From Devosia sp. A8/3-2 (GTDB lineage: Bacteria; Pseudomonadota; Alphaproteobacteria; Rhizobiales; Devosiaceae): 64,000 nt of DNA. The stretch is from positions 620,001-684,000 of the forward strand of contig CP104974.1 of the NCBI GenBank assembly GCA_025452255.1, given 5' to 3'. Made by a program: the position numbers and the translations under genes. This document shows, in pieces, positions 59,263 to 64,000 of the stretch (its first letter is position 1; each line of letters opens with the position of its first letter). Under the pieces are notes generated by a model that was given only the letters and a program-made list of their open reading frames with translations, was not told the DNA's origin and did not search any database.

Positions 59263-59843
59263 GAGCGGCGCAGGCGCACATACCACGCCCCCTCTCCGCC
59301 ATGGCCGCGCGCCGCAATGCTCCAGCCCGACACCAGCGGCGCCGGGCTTGGCTCGTTGAGCCAGAGCGGCAACATGGTGCGCAGCACGCCGCGCTCGCTC
59401 ATGGCCGCGATATAATCATTGTCGGTTTTGAGGCCCTTGCCGGTGATGACCAATATGGTGCGGTCACCCCGGGCAAACCGCGCCTGGATGAAGCGATACA
59501 AGGCGCCGCGCGCCTCGTTCTGGGTCATGCCATGCAGATCGATCGTGCCATCGATCTCGATCCGGCCGCGCACCACTTTCTTGCGCACCGAGGGCTCCAC
59601 CGCCTTGTCGGGCAGCGGACTATTGGCCATGGGCGCCTGATAGGGCGGCAAAAACGCCTTGCGCGGCGGTTTGCGGGCCGGCGGCGGCTTGGGCAGGTCA
59701 GGCTGGGGATCGGCAACCGGCAGGGGCAGCGGACCGGAAGCCATTTTCAGCAGGCCCTTGCGCCGCAGCGGATCGACCGTGGCGGCAACGGCCGTCCACA
59801 GGTGGAAATCGTGCGGCAGGCGTTTGGAATCACGCTTGGACAT
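59259..59843 (-). CDS. Smr/MutS2-domain endonuclease-like protein
   Basis: Intact, 194 residues. A proline-rich N-terminal region (ADPQPDLPKPPPARKPPRKA) precedes the Smr domain: GTIDLHGMTQNEARGALYRF and TILVITGKGLKTDND, with the L-D-x-H-like motif as IDLHG and the H-G-x-G-like end as RGHGGEGAWYVRL. Smr domains nick or bind nucleic acid. ATG at 59843. It is followed directly by the XRE gene; Tim44-like is the upstream neighbour. Confidence 0.92.
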   Translation of the reverse strand: MSKRDSKRLPHDFHLWTAVAATVDPLRRKGLLKMASGPLPLPVADPQPDLPKPPPARKPPRKAFLPPYQAPMANSPLPDKAVEPSVRKKVVRGRIEIDGTIDLHGMTQNEARGALYRFIQARFARGDRTILVITGKGLKTDNDYIAAMSERGVLRTMLPLWLNEPSPAPLVSGWSIAARGHGGEGAWYVRLRRS

Positions 59844-59871
59844 GCAAGGTCACGCCTGCCGGACACTGAGA

Positions 59872-60588
59872 TCAATCGAGCTGGCTGGTGGAGGTGACTT
59901 TCCAATTGGGATCGCGCGATTTGGGATTGCGCGCAAAGGTCCATTCGTCGGCGACGGTCTGCACCTGATCGGCATTGCCTTCGATCAGATTGCCATCCTT
60001 GTCGCGCGTGGCCGACACCACTTCGGCATGGAAGCGCACGGTCAGCAGGATATTTTTCTTGTCATATTCGGCTTCCGAGATTTCCACCTTGGGCAGTCCG
60101 ACAAAAGTGAAGTCCACGGTCTGGCCGGCCGCTTCGCGGTCGGCGATGACGCGTTGGAAGCCATCGAACACATCTTTTTCGAGCAGGTTCTTGAGCGTGG
60201 TGCGATCACCCGAGGCAAAAGCGGTGACGATCATCTCATAGGCCTGCTTGGCGCCATCGAGGAAGGATTTGGGCGAGAAGGTCGGATCGGCCTCGACCAC
60301 CGGCGCAGCCCGGTGGCCAGATCTGCATCGCCATGGGAGAGCTGTTCGATTTCCGCCTCGGTCTTGCGAGCGCGGCGCTCGTCATCCAGATCTGGGGCCG
60401 CAGCCGTGGGCCGGGGCCGCATCGGCACTACGGTGTCGTCGGTCGCCGGCGCGTCTGCGGGTTTGCGCCGCTCGATAGGCGGGCGTTCATTTCCCTGCAC
60501 GGGTGCCCAGCACGGAGCGCAATCTGAACAGGACGAACACCGCGACAGCGATGACGATGAGGGTCGGAAGATCTAGAAATTCGGCCAT
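59872..60588 (-). CDS. Tim44/TimA domain membrane-anchored protein (two frameshifts)
   Basis: A single N-terminal membrane anchor (LPTLIVIAVAVFVLFRLRSV), a polar linker (ERRKPADAPATDDTVVPMRP), and the Tim44-like C-terminal domain: FSPKSFLDGAKQAYEMIVTA and FASGDRTTLKNLLEKDVFDG, then VADEWTFARNPKSRDPNWKV. The domain is the bacterial relative of mitochondrial Tim44; the alphaproteobacterial protein is membrane-associated with no firmly known role. Breaks near 60495 and 60305. ATG at 60588. About 238 residues. Divergent from fxsA. Confidence 0.88.
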
Positions 60589-60756
60589 CAATGGGTACCT
60601 TGCGCAAGACGCATCGGAAAATCGACACGGGTGACGCTCGCTGAGCGCGGAGATTGGCCTATATATAGGCAAAGCCTCACCTCAAAACCAGTTCACGATG
60701 GGGCGAGTTGCAATTTGCCGCGGCGTGACGCGGATTTACTGGAAGGATGCCTGCCT

Positions 60757-61212
60757 TTGGCCCGTTTTTTTGCCCTAGGTCTGCTTGTGCTGCCGATTGT
60801 GGAAATCGCCCTCTTCATCAAGGTGGGACAGACGATCGGCCTGTGGCCAACCCCGGCGTTGGTGATCGGCGCTGCCCTGTTTGGCGCCATGCTGCTGCGC
60901 CAGCAGAGCTTGAGCGTGGTCAATCAATTGCGCGGCAATATCAGCGCCGGCCAATTGCCCGCCCGCACCACTGCCGACACGATGATGATCGGGCTGGCCG
61001 GATTGCTGCTGATTCTGCCGGGATTCCTGACCGATATCCCGGCACTGGCGCTGTTGCTGCCGCCAGTGCGGAGCTGGATTTACGGCGGGTTGGCCAGTCG
61101 CGTCACCGTGGTCGACGCCGCCAGCTACCGGAGCCAGCGCGACCCCCGGGATGGTCGTATTCGCAGCCCCGGCACGATTGATCTGGATGAGGACGACTAT
61201 CGTCCGAAATGA
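60757..61212 (+). CDS. fxsA: FxsA family membrane protein
   Basis: FxsA/YtzA membrane protein, 151 residues from a TTG at 60757 preceded by GGAAGG. ARFFALGLLVLPIVEIALFI, VGQTIGLWPTPALVIGAALF, and GLAGLLLILPGFLTDIPALA are family-typical; the C-terminal tail is acidic (TIDLDEDDYRPK). The frame is open further upstream to 60631, but no better start is seen there; an ATG at 60747 is in another frame and would need an indel. Divergent from Tim44-like, upstream of secB. Confidence 0.9.
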   Translation: MARFFALGLLVLPIVEIALFIKVGQTIGLWPTPALVIGAALFGAMLLRQQSLSVVNQLRGNISAGQLPARTTADTMMIGLAGLLLILPGFLTDIPALALLLPPVRSWIYGGLASRVTVVDAASYRSQRDPRDGRIRSPGTIDLDEDDYRPK

Positions 61213-61295
61213 CGCCAGAGCGGGCGCTGCGCTTGTGGCACAGGGCCAAAGATGCTAGCCAGCCCGGCAACGATATTGCCGCAAAGGACTAGAGA

Positions 61296-61817
61296 ATGGC
61301 TGACGAGAACCGGGGCGCCGCAGCACCCCGTGCCAGCAATTTGCCCTCCATGAACTTGGTGGGTCAGTATATTCGCGACCTCTCCTTCGAAAATCCAGGC
61401 GCGCCGGGCTCGATCATGGCCGGTGGCGGCAATCCGGCCTTTAATGTGTCGATCTCGGTCGGCGTCAAGAAGCAGGCCGATGACATTTATGCGGTCGAGC
61501 TGACGCTGAACGCCAAAGCCAATCGCGAGACCACCATCCTGTTCAATGTCGAGCTGGTCTATGGCGGCGTGTTCCGCCTCAAGAACGTGCCCGAGGCCCA
61601 GCTCAGCCAGCTGTTGATGATTGAGTGCCCGCGCCTGATCTTCCCGTTTGCCCGTCAGGTGCTTGCCAGCGTCACCCAGCAGGGCGGTTTCCCGCCGCTG
61701 ATGATGGAGCCGGTCGATTTTGCCGCCATCTATCGCCAGAATCTGGCCCAGCTCGCCGCCAAGCAGGGCGCAGCCCCGCTGACCGCCGCCAATGCCGAGA
61801 CCGACAAGCCGAACTGA
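61296..61817 (+). CDS. secB: Protein-export chaperone SecB
   Basis: Tetrameric cytoplasmic chaperone that delivers unfolded preproteins to SecA. Intact, 173 residues. LVGQYIRDLSFENPGAPGSI near the start, VELTLNAKANRETTILFNVE, VYGGVFRLKNVPEAQLSQLL, MIECPRLIFPFARQVLASVT and GGFPPLMMEPVDFAAIYRQN are all canonical. ATG at 61296 with an ggactagag region upstream. Followed by a strong terminator. Confidence 0.97.
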   Translation: MADENRGAAAPRASNLPSMNLVGQYIRDLSFENPGAPGSIMAGGGNPAFNVSISVGVKKQADDIYAVELTLNAKANRETTILFNVELVYGGVFRLKNVPEAQLSQLLMIECPRLIFPFARQVLASVTQQGGFPPLMMEPVDFAAIYRQNLAQLAAKQGAAPLTAANAETDKPN

Positions 61818-61847
61818 TTTTTAGCCGATTTGGCTCTGTGATGAAAC

Positions 61848-61875
61848 AAAACCCCGGATCGATGGTCCGGGGTTT
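61848..61875. terminator. Bidirectional intrinsic terminator between secB and dnaQ
   Basis: AAACCCCGGA-tcgatggt-TCCGGGGTTT, followed by TT on the plus strand and preceded by AAAC on the other side: a near-perfect 10-base stem with A/T flanks in both directions, 30 bases after secB and two bases before the dnaQ stop. Confidence 0.88.
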
Positions 61876-61877
61876 TT

Positions 61878-62592
61878 CTATTCGGCGGCTGCGATTTCGC
61901 TGTCGTACTGCGCCCAGAGCGAATCGGGGCCCAGCTTGGCCACCATGGCGGCATGGGCAGCACGCTCGGCCTCGGTAATCTTGCGCACCAGCGGCACGGG
62001 CCTCGGCGCCACATCGGCGCGGGCGGCAATGGCGTCGGCGCCCGAGACGCGGTTTTCCGCGATCAGCGCCGAGCTGACCTGCTTGCCGCCGATCAGCCTC
62101 GAGATAGACCTCGGCCGGGATCTCGCTATCGAGCAGGGCGCCATGCAGCGTGCGGCGGGAATTGTCGATGCCATAGAGCTTGCACAGCGCATCCGGGCTC
62201 ACCCCGGAGCCGGGATGCTTGGCTCGCGCCACCATGACCGTATCGATCACTTCATTGCTCAAAACCGGCCTGCCAGCCTTTTTCAGCTCAGCATTGAGAA
62301 AGCCCATATCGAAAGCGGCATTGTGAATGATCAGCTTGGCATCGCCGATGAAATCAAGGAAGTCGCCGACTACCGCCGAAAACAACGGCTTATCGGACAA
62401 AAACTCTTCCGACAGGCCATGCACCCGGAAGGCTTCTTCCGGCATCGAGCGCTGCGGATTGATATAGACGTGATAATGCCGCCCCGAGGGGATGTGGTTG
62501 ATCAGCTCGACACAGCCGATTTCCACCAGCCGATCGCCATCGGCGGGCGACAGGCCCGTGGTTTCGGTATCGAGCACGATCTCACGGTTCAT
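61878..62592 (-). CDS. dnaQ: DNA polymerase III epsilon subunit (one frameshift)
   Basis: 3'-5' proofreading exonuclease. Exo I EIVLDTETTGLSPADGDRLV with the D-x-E pair, VHGLSEEFLSDKPLF, Exo II LIIHNAAFDMGFLNAELKKA, and Exo III-epsilon in HPGSGVSPDALCKLYGIDNS followed by the catalytic His in RRTLHGALLDSEI. An extra base at about 62098 (gag-G-ctgatc) breaks the frame before LIGGKQVSSALIAENR. About 238 residues. ATG at 62592, inside the last codons of coaE. Confidence 0.95.
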
Positions 62593-63185
62593 TTTTTGGC
62601 CCTTTGGCGCGGATATCGGCGACCAATGCCGCGACCTCTTTGTGGGTCTGGGCGACGGAGCTGCCGGTATCGAAGAGATAGGTGGCGCGTCTCTTCTTTT
62701 CGGCCCGGGGAGTCTGGCGGGCAAGGATGGTATTGAGCTTTTCCACGGACATCCCCGGCCGCGCCAGCTCCCGCTCGCGCTGAATGGCCTCATCGACAAA
62801 GGTCACCGCGATGGCGTCAAAGCCATAATCATGGCCGCTCTCGAACAGCAGGGGGACTTCCACCACCGCCAGCGCGTGGCCCCGGGCTTCGGCTATGTCG
62901 AGAAATTGCGCTGATACGGGCTCGGACCAGAGGATGCACAACGGCTTCGAGACGCTTGAAGCCAGAGGGGTCTTCGCCCAGTTTTTTGGAAAGCAGGGCG
63001 CGATCGATCCGGCCGTCATGAGCAACGCCGAGAAACAGCGCCTCGACCGGCGCTACAGCCTCGCCTTCATAGAGTTCGGCCACCGCTGTATCAGCGGAAA
63101 AGACCGGCACGCCCGTGTCGGCAAAGGCCCTGAGGACCGTCGATTTTCCGGTGGCAATCGATCCGGTAATGCCGATGCGCCACAT
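62582..63185 (-). CDS. coaE: Dephospho-CoA kinase (one frameshift)
   Basis: Last step of CoA synthesis. P-loop IGITGSIATGKSTVLRAFAD, VFSADTAVAELYEGEAV, KRLEAVVHPLVR, then in the next frame LAVVEVPLLFESGHDYGFDA and MSVEKLNTILARQTPRAEKK. Break near 62940. About 201 residues. ATG at 63185, two bases after the aroE stop; a TTG six bases further up is possible. With coaA in the same window, both ends of the CoA pathway are here. Confidence 0.94.
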
Positions 63186-63187
63186 GC

Positions 63188-64000
63188 TCAATGCTCCAGC
63201 GTGGCTTCGATCTTTGCTCGCAATTTTTTGGTCACCAAGGGCCGAACACCAAACCGAGCCTCGAATCCCGGCACGGCCTGATGCAGCAGCATGCCCAGCC
63301 CATCGACGATCCGCAAGCCACGCGCCTTGGCATCGTCCAGCAGCGGGGTCACGAGGGGCGCATAGACGATATCGGTCACTAAGGCGTCCGATGGGAGCAG
63401 ATCGAGGTTAAAGCCGTCAAAGCGGCTGCCATGCATGCCAATGGAGGTGGTGTTGACCACCAGCCCTGCCGATGGCGCGGCAATATTGAAGTCGGTCAGT
63501 TCGCCGGCGCGGATATCGCCGCCGATTTCCGTGGCCAAACGGTCCGCTGTTGAGCGGGTGCGATTGAGCAAAATCACAGGAATGCCACGGCTTTTCAGCG
63601 CCACAAGAATGGCCCGTGCCGCGCCGCCAGCGCCCAGCACGATGGCCGGCTTATTACCCGCCGACCAATCGGGCGCCCCCGCATCGAGATTGCCCAGAAA
63701 GCCAAGATAATCGGTATTGGTGCCATGCACCTTGCCGTCCCGCGCCACCAAAGTGTTAACGGCGCCAATGGTTCGCGCCAGCGGATCGACGCTGTCGCAG
63801 AGGGCAAAAACCGCTTCCTTGTGTGGAATGGTGACATTGCCGCCGGCAAATTCACCCACCCGAAGCCGCTGGAAAAAGCCGGGCAATTCTGGCCGGGGCC
63901 ACGTCGATGGCCTCATAGCTGCCGTCGATATTGTGTTCGGCCAGCCAGTGCCATGAATCAAGGGCGAGCGCGAATGGGCGATGGGATGCCCGATAACAAA
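63188..64000 (-). CDS. aroE: Shikimate dehydrogenase (5' partial, frameshifts)
   Basis: Reduces 3-dehydroshikimate in the aromatic pathway. The gene runs off the window end; visible N-terminal residues FVIGHPIAHSRSPLIHG carry the substrate-binding S-R-S-P motif. Breaks at about 63948 (HG | HWLAEHNIDG, one C missing) and 63890 (extra A, gcc-A-gaattg). Then GGNVTIPHKEAVFALCD with the catalytic Lys, AVNTLVARDGKVHGTNTDYL with the Asn/Asp, and the NADP loop AIVLGAGGAARAILVALKSR. Ends at 63188 next to coaE. Confidence 0.94.
   Translation of the reverse strand, partial: FVIGHPIAHSRSPLIHGTGWPNTISTAAMRPSTWPRPELPGFFQRLRVGEFAGGNVTIPHKEAVFALCDSVDPLARTIGAVNTLVARDGKVHGTNTDYLGFLGNLDAGAPDWSAGNKPAIVLGAGGAARAILVALKSRGIPVILLNRTRSTADRLATEIGGDIRAGELTDFNIAAPSAGLVVNTTSIGMHGSRFDGFNLDLLPSDALVTDIVYAPLVTPLLDDAKARGLRIVDGLGMLLHQAVPGFEARFGVRPLVTKKLRAKIEATLEH

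Noticed and set aside
2-64000. Massive real pseudogenisation as in a host-restricted symbiont
   Set aside because: Breaks hit indispensable genes, there are almost no base-substitution stops or large deletions, and protein similarity is undiminished on both sides of each break.
1-64000. CRISPR array, prophage, integrase or insertion sequence
   Set aside because: No regularly spaced direct repeats and no transposase, integrase or phage structural protein could be recognised in any frame, even allowing for frameshifts.

Overview
The window is a GC-rich chromosomal segment of an alphaproteobacterium of the order Hyphomicrobiales. Gene content and order fit Devosia or a close relative (Devosiaceae) best: mutS-glnD-murJ-trpS, rph-hrcA-grpE-dnaK-dnaJ, hisB-DUF2628-hisHAFE-coaA, hslV-GNAT-hslU and aroE-coaE-dnaQ/secB-fxsA-Tim44-Smr. 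The genus is an inference from gene order and protein feel, not from a search. I see no rRNA, tRNA, CRISPR array, prophage, transposase or conjugation gene.

Layout. 1-9 kb: mostly minus-strand housekeeping (mutS, glnD, murJ, trpS, a universal stress protein). 9-17.5 kb: membrane proteins, then a xylose/xylan module (GH43 xylosidase, xylA, xylB, a LacI-type regulator) with divergent galM. 17.5-25 kb: mixed accessory genes (epoxide hydrolase, WYL regulator, cold-shock/DUF1294 fusion, cyclopropane fatty acid synthase, Nudix, comM, GH25 lipoprotein, two tiny proteins). 25-34 kb: marC, serine hydrolase, gshB, exo/endonuclease-phosphatase, yraN, rsmI, an LppC-like lipoprotein, hemW, rdgB, rph. 34-42 kb: heat-shock block hrcA-grpE-pncA-dnaK-(alpha/beta hydrolase)-dnaJ, with two clear sigma-32 promoters. 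42-52 kb: flavoprotein, phosphatase-like protein, pyrF, TIM-barrel isomerase, PfkB kinase, TetR/DUF2214 pair, nth, Ada-like protein, gpmA, dapB, VOC protein, coaA. 52-56 kb: histidine operon. 56-59 kb: hslVU with a structured upstream region. 59-64 kb: XRE, Smr, Tim44-like, fxsA, secB, dnaQ, coaE, aroE (cut by the window edge).

The dominant oddity is that about two thirds of the genes, including essential ones (dnaK, murJ, trpS, hslU, dapB, coaA), are split by one-base indels while the protein remains recognisable across the break. Breaks fall into recurring classes: shortened homopolymers, an extra A or T inside a C-G step before purine-rich triplets (C[A]GAA, C[A]GAG, C[T]GAT), and loss of a C in CCTGG. 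I read these as systematic sequencing/consensus errors, so split genes are annotated below as single CDS with the break positions given.

The most interesting unexplained signal is a parS-like but asymmetric 14-mer, GTTTCACGTGAATC, present five times exactly, always in the same orientation, roughly every 8-10 kb, plus two one-mismatch relatives. Other points of interest are a DnaK-DnaJ-adjacent alpha/beta hydrolase whose nucleophile serine and catalytic histidine appear replaced, a histidine-phosphatase-like protein without the RHG motif, a long stem-loop upstream of hslVU, a two-copy operator between a TetR gene and a DUF2214 gene, and several families of dispersed palindromic repeats.
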